From Eubacterium sp. AF22-8LB (GTDB taxonomy: Bacteria; Bacillota_I; Bacilli_A; Erysipelotrichales; Erysipelotrichaceae): a stretch of DNA of 58,164 bases. Below the pieces are notes generated by a model, which had not been told where the DNA came from, searched no databases, and saw only the letters and a list, made by a program, of their open reading frames with translations. This document shows positions 29,045-38,050 of this stretch, one piece after another; within the stretch, counting starts at the first letter, position 1, and each line of letters opens with the position of its first letter. A program made the translations under genes and the position numbers. The stretch covers positions 1 to 58,164 of the forward strand of contig NZ_QRVI01000014.1 of NCBI RefSeq assembly GCF_003458715.1. The letters run 5' to 3'.

Positions 29045-30911
29045 ACAAATTATTAACATTTAATGCACGAATCGCATTTAATACGGCAATAATCATAACT
29101 CCAACGTCCGCAAAAATCGCAACCCACATATTCGCAATACCAACAGCACCTAATAATAAACAGATTAATTTAACACCAATCGCAAAATAAATATTCTCAT
29201 ATACAATATGGATACATTTCTTCGCAATCTTAATGGCTTTAGAAATCTTTAATGGATCATCATCCATCAATACAATATCGGCTGCTTCAATGGCTGCATC
29301 ACTGCCTAAAGCACCCATCGCAATACCAATATCGGCTCTTGATAATACAGGCGCATCATTGATTCCATCTCCGACAAAGGCAAGATTTTCTTTCGATTGT
29401 TTTAAAGATAATAATTCTTCAACTTTATTCACCTTATCTTGAGGTAATAATCCCGAATACACTTTATCAATATGTAATTCAGAAGCTACTTTATCTGCCA
29501 CACTTTTTACATCCCCAGTCAACATGACTGTTTGTTTAATGCCAGCCTTCTTTAATGCTTCAATAGCCTCTTTGGCATGTGGCTTCAACATATCCGAAAT
29601 CACAATGTGACCTGCATATTTGCCATCAATAGCCATATGAACAATGGTTCCTACAGAATGGCATTCTTGATAAGGAATATTATACATCTTCATCAATTTA
29701 TCATTACCCGCAAGTACTTGCACCCCATCTATTACAGCTTTAACACCATGGCCACTGATTTCTTCTACATTTTCAATACGAGATTTATCAATTGTGTTTC
29801 CATACGCCTTTAATAAACTCTTAGAAATAGGATGCGTCGAATAGCTTTCGGCCATTGCTGCATACTCCAGTAACTTCTCTTTAGGAATATTCGCATGATG
29901 AATTCCAGCCACCTCAAAGACACCTTGTGTCATCGTCCCCGTTTTATCAAATACAACATATTTACATGAAGCTAAAGCCTCTAAATAGTTTGAGCCTTTC
30001 ACTAAAACACCTTGATTGCTGGCGCCACCAATTCCGGCAAAGAAACTTAAAGGAATACTTATAACCAATGCACATGGACAAGAAATAACTAAGAACGTTA
30101 GAGCACGATATAGCCATGTACCAAAGTCAGCAGGATTTCCCATAATCAAATTAAATACAGGTGGAAGCAAGAACAAGGCCAAAGCACTATAACATACGGC
30201 TGGCGTATAAATTCTCGCAAAACGTGAAATAAAGGCTTCCGAACGAGATTTCTTGCTTGATGCATTTTCAACCAAATCCAAAATTTTTGATACAGTGGAT
30301 TCCCCAAATTCTTTTGTTGTTTTAATTTTCAACAGCCCTGTCATATTGATGCAACCACTAATTACTTCATCATTTTCACTGACTTCTCTAGGCAAGCTTT
30401 CCCCTGTTAAAGCCGCTGTATTTAAAGTAGAACTTCCTTCAACGACAATTCCATCAATAGCCACTTTTTCCCCAGGCTTGACTACTATGATTGTACCAAT
30501 TTCTACTTCATCTGGATCTACCTGTTCAAGATTTCCATCCTCATCTTCAACATTGGCATAATCCGGACGAATATCCATTAATTCCGTGATGTTTTTACGA
30601 CTCTTACCTACCGCATAGCTCTGGAACCATTCCCCAATCTGATAGAACAACATAACGGCTGTTGCTTCATCAAAAGATTTTAAACTAATAGCTCCCACAG
30701 TTGCGACAGCCATAAGAAAGTTTTCATCAAATACCTGGCGATTTCTAATTCCTTTAAAAGCCTTAAGAAGAATATCATAACCAATCTCTAAATAGGCTAC
30801 TAAAAATAAAAGAATCTCAATATATTCAGGAAGCTTTGCGACCTTAATTATAATAAAAAGAATACTCGCAACGATAATTCGTTTTAACATCTTCTTCTGT
30901 TTCTTATTCAT
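29043..30911 (-). CDS. P1B-type heavy metal ATPase (Zn/Cd/Pb exporter class)
   Basis: A 622-residue P1B ATPase. The transmembrane metal motif C-P-C is in S-C-P-C-A-L-V-I-S-I-P; the phosphorylation motif D-K-T-G-T, the T-G-E-S actuator loop, H-P in S-T-H-P-I-S, and G-D-G-I-N-D-A-P are all present. C-P-C with a Lys/Asp-rich last helix fits the zinc/cadmium/lead class. No N-terminal metal-binding domain precedes the first helix; such a domain is encoded separately at 31001. GAGG stands ten bases upstream. The adjacent CzrA-like sensor and shared 25-bp repeat support zinc or cadmium resistance. Confidence 0.93.
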   Translation of the reverse strand: MNKKQKKMLKRIIVASILFIIIKVAKLPEYIEILLFLVAYLEIGYDILLKAFKGIRNRQVFDENFLMAVATVGAISLKSFDEATAVMLFYQIGEWFQSYAVGKSRKNITELMDIRPDYANVEDEDGNLEQVDPDEVEIGTIIVVKPGEKVAIDGIVVEGSSTLNTAALTGESLPREVSENDEVISGCINMTGLLKIKTTKEFGESTVSKILDLVENASSKKSRSEAFISRFARIYTPAVCYSALALFLLPPVFNLIMGNPADFGTWLYRALTFLVISCPCALVISIPLSFFAGIGGASNQGVLVKGSNYLEALASCKYVVFDKTGTMTQGVFEVAGIHHANIPKEKLLEYAAMAESYSTHPISKSLLKAYGNTIDKSRIENVEEISGHGVKAVIDGVQVLAGNDKLMKMYNIPYQECHSVGTIVHMAIDGKYAGHIVISDMLKPHAKEAIEALKKAGIKQTVMLTGDVKSVADKVASELHIDKVYSGLLPQDKVNKVEELLSLKQSKENLAFVGDGINDAPVLSRADIGIAMGALGSDAAIEAADIVLMDDDPLKISKAIKIAKKCIHIVYENIYFAIGVKLICLLLGAVGIANMWVAIFADVGVMIIAVLNAIRALNVNNL

Positions 30912-30937
30912 AGTTATTTCACCTCATTTAAAACATT

Positions 30938-30962
30938 AATTGTTCAATCATTCAACTATAAT
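30938..30962. repeat. 25-bp perfect repeat, copy upstream of the metal ATPase
   Basis: Identical to 31316-31340; it contains TTCAATCATTCAA. Located about 27 bases upstream of the ATPase start codon. Likely a binding site for the ArsR-type sensor encoded at 31360. Confidence 0.75.
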
Positions 30963-30963
30963 G

Positions 30964-30992
30964 ATCGAAAAATAGAGATGCTTTCGCATCTT
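30964..30992 (-). terminator. Terminator after the small metal-binding protein
   Basis: Minus strand AGATGC-GAAA-GCATCT followed by CTATTTTTCG. It would separate the small gene from the ATPase gene, with read-through possible. Confidence 0.65.
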
Positions 30993-31000
30993 ACTTTTCA

Positions 31001-31219
31001 TTAAAAGAAAATTTCGCAATCGTCTTCTACTTTTTTACAGTTTTCTAAAACACGAGCCATGACTTCTTTAGGTTGAACGCCATCTTCGAATTCAACATTC
31101 ATCTTTAACATCATGAAGTTAACAACAGCACTCTTAACACCTTCTGTATTATTAGCAGCTACTTCCATTTTGTTTGCACAGTTTGCGCAATCTACATCAA
31201 TCTTATAACTCTTTTTCAT
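31001..31219 (-). CDS. Free-standing heavy-metal-associated (HMA) domain protein
   Basis: A 72-residue ferredoxin-like metal-binding domain with C-A-N-C-A-N-K, the CxxC motif of HMA domains, and an unusual extra acidic tail with a second Cys pair (C-K-K-V-E-D-D-C). It probably replaces the N-terminal domain missing from the ATPase at 29043, acting as a metallochaperone. The ATG at 31219 has GGAGG eight bases upstream. It is transcribed from a strong promoter with a CzrA-type dyad. Confidence 0.88.
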   Translation of the reverse strand: MKKSYKIDVDCANCANKMEVAANNTEGVKSAVVNFMMLKMNVEFEDGVQPKEVMARVLENCKKVEDDCEIFF

Positions 31220-31242
31220 ATTATTTTCCTCCACATTTGAAT

Positions 31243-31302
31243 AGTTGAACATGTATTCAACTTTTTACACTTTCATTATATAGGATTCATACATGATGTC
31301 AA
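31243..31302 (-). promoter_or_regulatory. Promoter and operator of the HMA gene
   Basis: Minus strand: -35 TTGACA (31302-31297), 16 bases, -10 TATAAT (31280-31275). Just downstream of the predicted start is a perfect dyad AGTTGAA-N6-TTCAACT (31243-31262), the TGAA-N6-TTCA type typical of ArsR/CzrA/SmtB operators, placed to block elongation or initiation. Confidence 0.75.
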
Positions 31303-31310
31303 TAACATTT

Positions 31311-31340
31311 TTGACAATTGTTCAATCATTCAACTATAAT
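31311..31340 (+). promoter_or_regulatory. Promoter of the ArsR/CzrA gene
   Basis: -35 TTGACA (31311-31316), 18-base spacer, -10 TATAAT (31335-31340). The second copy of the 25-bp repeat (31316-31340) fills the spacer and the -10 box, implying autoregulation. Confidence 0.8.
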
Positions 31341-31359
31341 AAATAAAAAAGGAGAACTT

Positions 31360-31713
31360 ATGATTGGTACACATTGTGACTGCAAGCCTAAAAATACAGA
31401 ATTAGTACAAGAAGTAAAAGAAAATATGCCTGCCTTTGATGAAATTATGAACCTATCTGATTTCTTTAAAGTTATGGGAGATAGTACACGTCTTCAGCTT
31501 TTATTATCCCTTCAACAAAGTGAAATGTGCGTATCGGATTTAGCCAACGTACTCGATATGACGAAATCTGCCGTATCGCACCAACTAAAGGCTTTACGCC
31601 TTTCTAAATTGATTAAATCTAGAAAAGAAGGAAAGACTGTTTACTATTCATTAGATGATGAACATATTGAAACCATTCTAGGCATGGCTTTTGATCATAC
31701 AAAGGAACATTAA
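31360..31713 (+). CDS. ArsR/SmtB family metal sensor, CzrA/CadC-like
   Basis: A 117-residue winged-helix repressor that releases DNA on metal binding. The recognition region is M-T-K-S-A-V-S-H-Q-L-K-A-L-R. Possible metal ligands occur at two sites. An alpha-5 zinc site D-x-H-x10-H fits D-E-H...D-H-T-K-E-H. N-terminal H-C-D-C plus one Cys of the alpha-3 motif (E-M-C-V-S-D-L, second Cys replaced by Ser) recall CadC. Zinc is most likely. ATG at 31360 follows AAGGAG by five bases. It is divergent from the HMA and ATPase genes. Confidence 0.92.
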   Translation: MIGTHCDCKPKNTELVQEVKENMPAFDEIMNLSDFFKVMGDSTRLQLLLSLQQSEMCVSDLANVLDMTKSAVSHQLKALRLSKLIKSRKEGKTVYYSLDDEHIETILGMAFDHTKEH

Positions 31714-31714
31714 G

Positions 31715-31741
31715 AGGAAGATCGAATCTTCCTTTTTTTTT
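31715..31741 (+). terminator. Terminator after the metal sensor gene
   Basis: AGGAAGAT-CGA-ATCTTCCT followed by eight T. Confidence 0.9.
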
Positions 31742-31854
31742 GATTTAAACGTAAAACAAAGTCAATTATGTTATTCAGACATATATACCATATGTACACA
31801 ACATATAAAAGCATTATCACACAAAACAGATAACGTTTACATTGATAAAAAGAC

Positions 31855-31883
31855 TTGAATTTCAAAATCATGAGAACTAAAAT
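31855..31883 (+). promoter_or_regulatory. Promoter of the atp operon
   Basis: -35 TTGAAT (31855-31860), 17 bases, -10 TAAAAT (31878-31883). The leader of about 80 bases holds a hairpin ACGAATT / AATTCGT (about 31911-31931) without a T run. Confidence 0.6.
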
Positions 31884-31971
31884 ACGAGCTTATAGAAAAA
31901 CGAATTTTGTCTTAATTCGTAAATTCACGGATTATCTCCATCGTTTTTTTATTGTTTCGAAAGGAGGAGCA

Positions 31972-32655
31972 ATGGAAGAGTTCACAAAAGAATTACTCGA
32001 TCAGTTAAACGTTGACACCGCGTTTACTATCGGTCCCTTTGCGATTAGTGAATCTGTTGTCATCACATGGGTTGTCATGGCTATACTTGTTTTACTTTCT
32101 GCTTGGTTAACACGAGGACTCAAAGTTCATAATCCAGGTAAGAAACAAATTGTAGCGGAAAGTATTGTCATATGGCTAGATAAATTCACAATCTCCATGC
32201 TTGGTGAAAATGCCAAAGAATACAGTACCTACATTTCAACCATCCTATTATATATAGGTCTTGCGAATATCATTGGTATCTTTGGTATGAAACCCCCAAC
32301 CAAAGATATGAATGTCACTATCGCACTAGCACTTATGAGCATTGTATTGATTGAAATCAGTGGAATACGAGCTAAAGGCATGAAAGGCTGGATCAAAAAC
32401 TTTACTCAACCCGTCGCCGTTGTTACACCCATCAATATTCTTGAAGTGTTTACACGTCCTTTATCACTGTGTATGCGTCTATTTGGTAATGTCATTGGTG
32501 CCTTCGTCATTATGGAAATGATCAAAATGGTCGTTCCTGTCTTTATACCTACTGTATTTAGCTTGTACTTTGATTTCTTTGATGGATTCATTCAAGCTTA
32601 TGTATTCGTCTTTTTAACATCACTATTTATCGCAGAAGCGACAGAAACAGAATAA
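31972..32655 (+). CDS. atpB: ATP synthase Fo subunit a
   Basis: A 227-residue integral membrane subunit forming the proton half-channels with the c ring. The essential Arg lies in L-S-L-C-M-R-L-F-G-N, and the C-terminal helix ends Y-V-F-V-F-L-T-S-L-F-I-A-E-A. The start at 31972 is directly preceded by AAGGAGG; an in-frame upstream extension to 31855 would begin in the promoter. No atpI gene precedes it. Confidence 0.95.
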   Translation: MEEFTKELLDQLNVDTAFTIGPFAISESVVITWVVMAILVLLSAWLTRGLKVHNPGKKQIVAESIVIWLDKFTISMLGENAKEYSTYISTILLYIGLANIIGIFGMKPPTKDMNVTIALALMSIVLIEISGIRAKGMKGWIKNFTQPVAVVTPINILEVFTRPLSLCMRLFGNVIGAFVIMEMIKMVVPVFIPTVFSLYFDFFDGFIQAYVFVFLTSLFIAEATETE

Positions 32656-32673
32656 AATTAGGAGGAAATAAAA

Positions 32674-32895
32674 ATGAGTTTAACAGCAATCGGAGTTGGA
32701 ATGGCAGCACTTGCCGTTATTGGTGGAGGATTAGGTATTGGTTTTGCGACAAGCAGTGCCGTAAAAGCAATTGCCCAACAACCAGAAGCTCACGGGAAAA
32801 TTCGTAGTACTTTATTAATTGGTGCCGCATTAGCCGAAGCAACAGCCATCTACGGATTTGTATTAGGTATTTTAATCATTTTAATGGTGAAATAG
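32674..32895 (+). CDS. atpE: ATP synthase Fo subunit c
   Basis: A 73-residue two-helix ring subunit. The ion-binding Glu55 is in A-A-L-A-E-A-T-A-I-Y-G. Sodium-type signatures are missing: the first-helix Gln is Ile (G-L-G-I-G-F) and the residue after Glu is Ala, so proton coupling is predicted. The polar loop reads A-Q-Q-P-E. AGGAGG precedes the ATG. Confidence 0.96.
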   Translation: MSLTAIGVGMAALAVIGGGLGIGFATSSAVKAIAQQPEAHGKIRSTLLIGAALAEATAIYGFVLGILIILMVK

Positions 32896-32907
32896 GTGGG
32901 ATAATCT

Positions 32908-33372
32908 ATGTTAAGAATTGATTCCAATATTCTTTGGACAATCATCAATCTACTTATTTTATATGCACTGATGAAACATTTTCTATTTCAACCAGTACAT
33001 GACATTCTTGAAAAGAGAAAACAAGAAATAGAATCTGATTTTGCCTTGGCAAATCAACAAAAACAAGAAGCTCTTGAATCAAAAAACAAAGCCAATCAAC
33101 AGCTTGAAAATATGCAGACAATTTGTGATGGTATGCTAGCGGATGCAAAAGAAAAAGCCAGCCTTGAATACGAACAAATTATTGCGGATGCAAACAAGAA
33201 ATCCGATGAAATGATTGAACAAGCACGCACCAAAACGATTGAAGCTGCCAATGAGGAAAAGGCAAAAGCTAAATCTGAAATCGCGGATTTGATTAATAAA
33301 GCGGCTGATAAAATCACAAATACAAAGAGCGATGAAAAACTATATGATGATTTTTTAAAGGAAATGAAATAA
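32908..33372 (+). CDS. atpF: ATP synthase Fo subunit b
   Basis: A 154-residue peripheral stalk subunit with one N-terminal membrane helix (about 8-27) and a long charged coiled coil. Its C-terminal end (D-L-I-N-K-A-A-D-K-I...Y-D-D-F-L-K-E) matches normal b subunits, so it is not truncated. Its stop codon is immediately followed by the ATG of the delta-alpha fusion, leaving no room for a separate delta gene. Confidence 0.95.
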   Translation: MLRIDSNILWTIINLLILYALMKHFLFQPVHDILEKRKQEIESDFALANQQKQEALESKNKANQQLENMQTICDGMLADAKEKASLEYEQIIADANKKSDEMIEQARTKTIEAANEEKAKAKSEIADLINKAADKITNTKSDEKLYDDFLKEMK

Positions 33373-35115
33373 ATGAACAACGAAAATTTAAATGCAACCT
33401 TACGCTGTGTAACACGACCAAGTTCAGCGCAAGAAGAGAAAATAAAGACATTCCTTAAAAATAAATACCAAGTTGAAAACGTAACACTCAATATCAGTAT
33501 TGATCCAAGTGTACGTGGTGGATTTATCCTAAGCGCAAATAATGATGAATACGATTGGTCTACACGTTCTCGTCAGCAGCAGCTTCAAGAACAAATTCAA
33601 GCTGCCAGGGATCAAGCCATTCAAATGAAAAAAGATGGAACGCTTATGTCCATCTTAAAAGAGGCTATTGAACAATTCGAAGCCACTTCACAAGAAAATG
33701 AAGTAGGCTATGTTGAAACAATTGGAGATGGTATCGCAACCATTTCCGGACTTGATCATGCGATGTATGGAGAAGTTGTTGTTTTTGAAAATGGTACAAA
33801 GGGAATGGTACTCGATATTACAACCGACAACATTGGTGTTATTCTATTTGATACAGAAGGTACCATTGGTCAGGGTACAAAGGTATCTCGAACAAAAAAA
33901 CAAGCAGGTATGCCAGTAAGTGCAAATTTTCTTGGACGTGTTGTAGATCCACTTGGAAATCCAATAGATGGTCTTGGTTCTATTGAAGCCACTGAAATGC
34001 GCCCTATTGAAGAGCCTGCACCAAGTATTATTGATCGTAAGCCAGTCACAACCCCTATGGAAACAGGCATTCTATCGATCGATTCTATGTTCCCTATTGG
34101 AAGGGGGCAGCGTGAACTGATTATTGGTGATCGCCAAACGGGTAAGACCTCAATCGCATTGGATACGATACTAAATCAAAAAGGAAAAGATTGTATCTGT
34201 ATTTATGTCTCTATTGCACAAAAGGCAAGTACAGTTGCCAACCTAGTCAATACATTAAAGAAAAATGATGCGATGGAATATACAGTTATTGTGAACTCTA
34301 CTGCAGCCGATTCTGCCAGCCTACAATATATTGCGCCTTATTCTGCAACTTCCTTAGCAGAATACTTTATGCACCAAGGCAAAGATGTACTTATTGTCTA
34401 TGATGATTTAAGTAAACATGCCGTTGCCTATCGTACGATTTCCTTATTACTAGGAAGATCTCCTGGACGTGAAGCTTATCCGGGTGATGTATTCTATTTA
34501 CATTCTAGACTACTAGAACGTTCTTCTAGATTAAATTCAGGTGGATCTATTACAGCCCTTCCAATCATCGAAACACAAGACGGAGATGTAAGTGCATATA
34601 TTCCAACCAACGTCATTTCAATTACAGATGGTCAAATCTTCTTGGAAAGCGATTTATTCTTCGAAGGACAAAGACCAGCTGTTAACGTCGGTTTATCGGT
34701 TAGCCGTGTTGGTGGTGCCGCTCAAACAAAAGCCATGAAAAAAGCATCCGGTTCTTTACGAATCAACTTAGCTCAATACCGTGAAATGAAGGAATTTACG
34801 CAATTTGCCTCTGACTTGGACGATGCGACAAAGCGACAACTTCAACATGGTCAAGTGCTTATGGAACTTTTGAAGCAACCTCTAAATCATCCTATGTCAC
34901 ATGCAGATATGGTTATTATTTTGGTTGTTGCAGATGCAGGAATTTTAGATGACGTAGATTCAAAACAAGTCAAAAAAGAAGAAACAAAATTATTAGACTG
35001 GTTTAATGAAAATCATAGTGAAATCAGTCGTGAAATCAACACAACTAAAAAACTGGATGACAATTTAAAAACAAGAATCATTACACTCGCAAAACAATAT
35101 AGGGGACAAGAATAA
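33373..35115 (+). CDS. atpA: ATP synthase delta(C-terminal domain)-alpha fusion
   Basis: A 580-residue protein, about 75-90 longer than usual alpha. Residues about 1-85 match the C-terminal domain of delta (AtpH), including I-D-P-S-V-R-G-G-F-I-L and Y-D-W-S-T-R-S-R-Q-Q-Q-L. From Met92 (M-S-I-L-K-E-A-I-E-Q-F-E-A) it is a standard alpha: P-loop G-D-R-Q-T-G-K-T-S-I-A, then A-Y-R-T-I-S-L-L-L-G-R-S-P-G-R-E. The delta N-terminal helical bundle that normally caps alpha is absent. An internal ATG at 33646 might also start free alpha, though no good ribosome site is seen. No stop separates the two parts. Confidence 0.93.
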   Translation: MNNENLNATLRCVTRPSSAQEEKIKTFLKNKYQVENVTLNISIDPSVRGGFILSANNDEYDWSTRSRQQQLQEQIQAARDQAIQMKKDGTLMSILKEAIEQFEATSQENEVGYVETIGDGIATISGLDHAMYGEVVVFENGTKGMVLDITTDNIGVILFDTEGTIGQGTKVSRTKKQAGMPVSANFLGRVVDPLGNPIDGLGSIEATEMRPIEEPAPSIIDRKPVTTPMETGILSIDSMFPIGRGQRELIIGDRQTGKTSIALDTILNQKGKDCICIYVSIAQKASTVANLVNTLKKNDAMEYTVIVNSTAADSASLQYIAPYSATSLAEYFMHQGKDVLIVYDDLSKHAVAYRTISLLLGRSPGREAYPGDVFYLHSRLLERSSRLNSGGSITALPIIETQDGDVSAYIPTNVISITDGQIFLESDLFFEGQRPAVNVGLSVSRVGGAAQTKAMKKASGSLRINLAQYREMKEFTQFASDLDDATKRQLQHGQVLMELLKQPLNHPMSHADMVIILVVADAGILDDVDSKQVKKEETKLLDWFNENHSEISREINTTKKLDDNLKTRIITLAKQYRGQE

Positions 35116-36035
35116 TGTCGCAAATTCGAGAAATTAAAGATCGAATGAATGGTATTCAATCGACTATGAAGATCACAAAAGCCATGTATATGATTTCTTC
35201 AACAAAAATGAATACTGCCAAACAAAAAGCAGCGAATACCAATCCTTATTTTTATTCATTAAGGAAACAAATTCTGACAATTCTTCAAAATCTTCCAGAT
35301 CACTTTGAACATCCTTACTTAGATAGTCGAGAATATATTGACGAAAAACATCAAAATAAAGCTATTATCTGTGTTACTGGAGATAAGGGATTGGCTGGTG
35401 CCTATAATCTTAATGTCTTAAAGCTAACTGAACAAACCATTAAGGCTCATCCAAACTATAAGCTCTATATGATTGGAGAAGTTGGAAGGCAATACTTTTT
35501 AAGACGACACATTCCTGTTGAAGAAAGCTTTTTATATACAGCGCAAAACCCAACTTTAAGTCGTGCAAGATCCATTTCGAGTAAAATGCTTGAACTTTAT
35601 GCTGAAAAAGCAATAGATGAAGTATTAATCATCTATACGCGTATGGATCAGCATAATCAATTTACGGTTGATGTGGAACAGTTGCTTCCTCTATATCGTT
35701 TAAACCATGAAGTTGAAGTTGGTGGACAAACCATTCACTCCATTCAATTGGAGCCAAGTCCAGCAGAATTATTAAACATTGTCATCCCTGATTATTTATC
35801 TGGTTTTATTTATAGTGCCCTTGTTGAATCCTATGCATCAGAGAACTTTGCGCGTATGCAGGCAATGGATTCAGCCAACAAAAATGGTGAAGAACTATTA
35901 AACAGTTTATCTTTACAATACAATCGTCAAAGACAAGCAAAAATCACACAAGAAATAACAGAAGTTGCGGCTGGTGCCAAAGCTAGAAGGCAACAGTTAC
36001 AAAAAAAGAAAAGGAGTCAATCCACATGCAAATAG
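35115..36035 (+). CDS. atpG: ATP synthase F1 subunit gamma
   Basis: A 306-residue central rotor shaft. The N-terminal helix I-K-D-R-M-N-G-I-Q-S-T-M-K-I-T-K-A-M and the C-terminal R-Q-A-K-I-T-Q-E-I-T-E-V-A-A-G-A motif are diagnostic. T-G-D-K-G-L-A-G-A-Y-N is conserved. Start overlaps the fusion gene stop (TAATG) and the end overlaps atpD by ten bases. A short basic tail (K-K-K-K-R-S-Q-S-T-C-K) follows the final helix. Confidence 0.96.
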   Translation: MSQIREIKDRMNGIQSTMKITKAMYMISSTKMNTAKQKAANTNPYFYSLRKQILTILQNLPDHFEHPYLDSREYIDEKHQNKAIICVTGDKGLAGAYNLNVLKLTEQTIKAHPNYKLYMIGEVGRQYFLRRHIPVEESFLYTAQNPTLSRARSISSKMLELYAEKAIDEVLIIYTRMDQHNQFTVDVEQLLPLYRLNHEVEVGGQTIHSIQLEPSPAELLNIVIPDYLSGFIYSALVESYASENFARMQAMDSANKNGEELLNSLSLQYNRQRQAKITQEITEVAAGAKARRQQLQKKKRSQSTCK

Positions 36036-37411
36036 GAAAAATCACACAAGTTACGGGTCCTGTTGTAGACGTACATTTTGATGAAACGCCACTTCCATAT
36101 ATTCAAACTGCTTTGCAGGTTGATAATCATGGCAAAAAAGTTGTGATGGAAGTTATGCAGCACATTGGAACCGATACCGTTCGTTGTATCATGTTATCGC
36201 CTAGCGAAGGCTTACAAAAAGATATGCCCGTCTTATCTACAGGGATGGGTATCGAAATCCCCGTTGGAACACAAAATTTAGGACGTTTGTTTAATGTTTT
36301 GGGAGATACAATCGATGGAAAAGAAGCTATTGATACGGATACATATTGGCCTATTCATAGAAAACCACCAAAATTTGAAGATCAATCTCCTGTTACAGAA
36401 GTTCTTGAAACAGGAATTAAAGTCATTGACTTATTAGCCCCTTATGCCAAGGGTGGAAAGATTGGATTGTTTGGAGGTGCTGGTGTTGGAAAAACCGTAT
36501 TGATTCAAGAATTGATTCGAAATATTGCCAGCGAGCACGGTGGATATTCTATCTTTACAGGTGTAGGAGAAAGAAGTCGTGAAGGAAACGATTTATATAC
36601 AGAAATGAGTGAATCTGGCGTCATTAAAAATACAGCCCTAGTTTTTGGACAAATGAATGAAAGTCCAGGGGCTAGAATGCGTGTTGCCGAAACAGGTCTT
36701 ACAATGGCTGAATATTTCCGTGATGTAGAACATAAAGACGTTTTATTATTTATCGACAACATCTTCCGTTTTGTACAAGCCGGATCCGAAGTTTCTTCTT
36801 TACTTGGACGTATGCCATCCGCCGTTGGTTACCAACCTACTTTAGCGAATGAAATGGGACAGCTTCAAGAGCGTATTTCTTCCACAAAAAACGGATCTGT
36901 TACCAGTGTACAAGCTGTATACGTTCCTGCAGACGATTTAACTGACCCTGCTCCAGCAACAACCTTTGAACATTTGGATGCGACAACCGTCTTATCTCGT
37001 AAAGTTGTTGAACAAGGTATTTATCCAGCTGTAGACCCACTTGAATCGAGTTCAAGAATTCTTCAACCTGATATCGTAGGAGAAGAACACTACGAAACAG
37101 CTCAACGTGTTTTACAATATCTTCAAAAATATAAAGAACTACAAGATATTATTGCCATTTTAGGAATGGATGAATTAAGTGATGAAGATAAAACCGTTGT
37201 AGCAAGAGCCCGTCGTCTACGTAACTTTATGGCTCAACCATTCCACGTAGCTGAACAATTTACTTCGATTCCAGGAAAATATGTTCCTCTACAAGATACA
37301 ATCAAAGGATTTAAGGCGATCTTAGATGGAGAAATGGACGAATATCCTGAAAGTGCATTTTTCAATGTAGGAACCATTGAAGAAGTCAAAGAAAAAGCGA
37401 AAGAAGTATAA
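36026..37411 (+). CDS. atpD: ATP synthase F1 subunit beta
   Basis: A 461-residue catalytic subunit. Walker A is G-G-A-G-V-G-K-T-V-L, the catalytic Glu region is G-E-R-S-R-E-G-N-D-L-Y, Walker B is V-L-L-F-I-D-N-I-F-R-F, and the DELSEED motif reads D-E-L-S-D-E-D. AAGGAG lies nine bases before the ATG, inside the end of atpG. Confidence 0.98.
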   Translation: MQIGKITQVTGPVVDVHFDETPLPYIQTALQVDNHGKKVVMEVMQHIGTDTVRCIMLSPSEGLQKDMPVLSTGMGIEIPVGTQNLGRLFNVLGDTIDGKEAIDTDTYWPIHRKPPKFEDQSPVTEVLETGIKVIDLLAPYAKGGKIGLFGGAGVGKTVLIQELIRNIASEHGGYSIFTGVGERSREGNDLYTEMSESGVIKNTALVFGQMNESPGARMRVAETGLTMAEYFRDVEHKDVLLFIDNIFRFVQAGSEVSSLLGRMPSAVGYQPTLANEMGQLQERISSTKNGSVTSVQAVYVPADDLTDPAPATTFEHLDATTVLSRKVVEQGIYPAVDPLESSSRILQPDIVGEEHYETAQRVLQYLQKYKELQDIIAILGMDELSDEDKTVVARARRLRNFMAQPFHVAEQFTSIPGKYVPLQDTIKGFKAILDGEMDEYPESAFFNVGTIEEVKEKAKEV

Positions 37412-37413
37412 TT

Positions 37414-37824
37414 ATGGAACTTTTTGATTTAAAAATCATGGCGAGTGATCACGTGTTCTATAATGGTAAAGCACAAGTATTAACGATACATACGCCAAAT
37501 GGCAGTAAACAATTTCTTGCGCATCATGCCAAAACCATCTATGCGATAACGCCTGGACTTTTAAAAATCCGTCTTGAAGATAATTCGGAAATTGAAGTTG
37601 TTAGTGGATTAGGATCTATGATCTTTTCAAACAACCAAGCCGAAGTCTTAGTCGATACGTGTGAAACACAAGAAGAACTAGACGCAAGAAGAGCCAAAGA
37701 ATCTTTAGAACGTGCTAAAGAAAGAATGAGACAGAAACAATCGATTCGTGAATATTATATGTCACAAGCTAGTATGGCAAGAGCCTTAGCTCGTTTACAA
37801 TTTAAAGATAAACACATTAATTAA
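37414..37824 (+). CDS. atpC: ATP synthase F1 subunit epsilon
   Basis: A 136-residue subunit with the N-terminal beta sandwich (about 1-85) and a two-helix C-terminal regulatory arm (A-R-R-A-K-E-S-L-E-R-A-K-E-R-M and S-M-A-R-A-L-A-R-L). It starts two bases after atpD and closes the operon. Confidence 0.94.
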   Translation: MELFDLKIMASDHVFYNGKAQVLTIHTPNGSKQFLAHHAKTIYAITPGLLKIRLEDNSEIEVVSGLGSMIFSNNQAEVLVDTCETQEELDARRAKESLERAKERMRQKQSIREYYMSQASMARALARLQFKDKHIN

Positions 37825-37836
37825 TAGTAACTACTA

Positions 37837-37876
37837 GAAAAAGCTTATACCTTTCATGAAGATATAGGCTTTTTTC
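37837..37876 (+). terminator. Terminator of the atp operon
   Basis: AAAAAGCTTATA pairs with TATAGGCTTTTT around a loop of about ten bases, followed by T-rich sequence. Confidence 0.8.
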
Positions 37877-37951
37877 CTTTATATAAAGATCTTTTACATT
37901 TTTTCCGACCTCACCCATGAATTACAGAAATATATAAACTAAAAATTCAAT

Positions 37952-37986
37952 CAAAAAAAGAGATTTCTAGTTTGAAACCTCTTTTT
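37952..37986 (-). terminator. Terminator of the ABC exporter operon
   Basis: Minus strand AAAAAGAGGTTTC / GAAATCTCTTTTTTT with one mismatch, about 65 bases past the permease stop codon. Confidence 0.75.
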
Positions 37987-38050
37987 ACATACAACATTTT
38001 ATTTTCAATTTATGCATTATTTAAAATAAATATTATAAACAACTGTCGAA

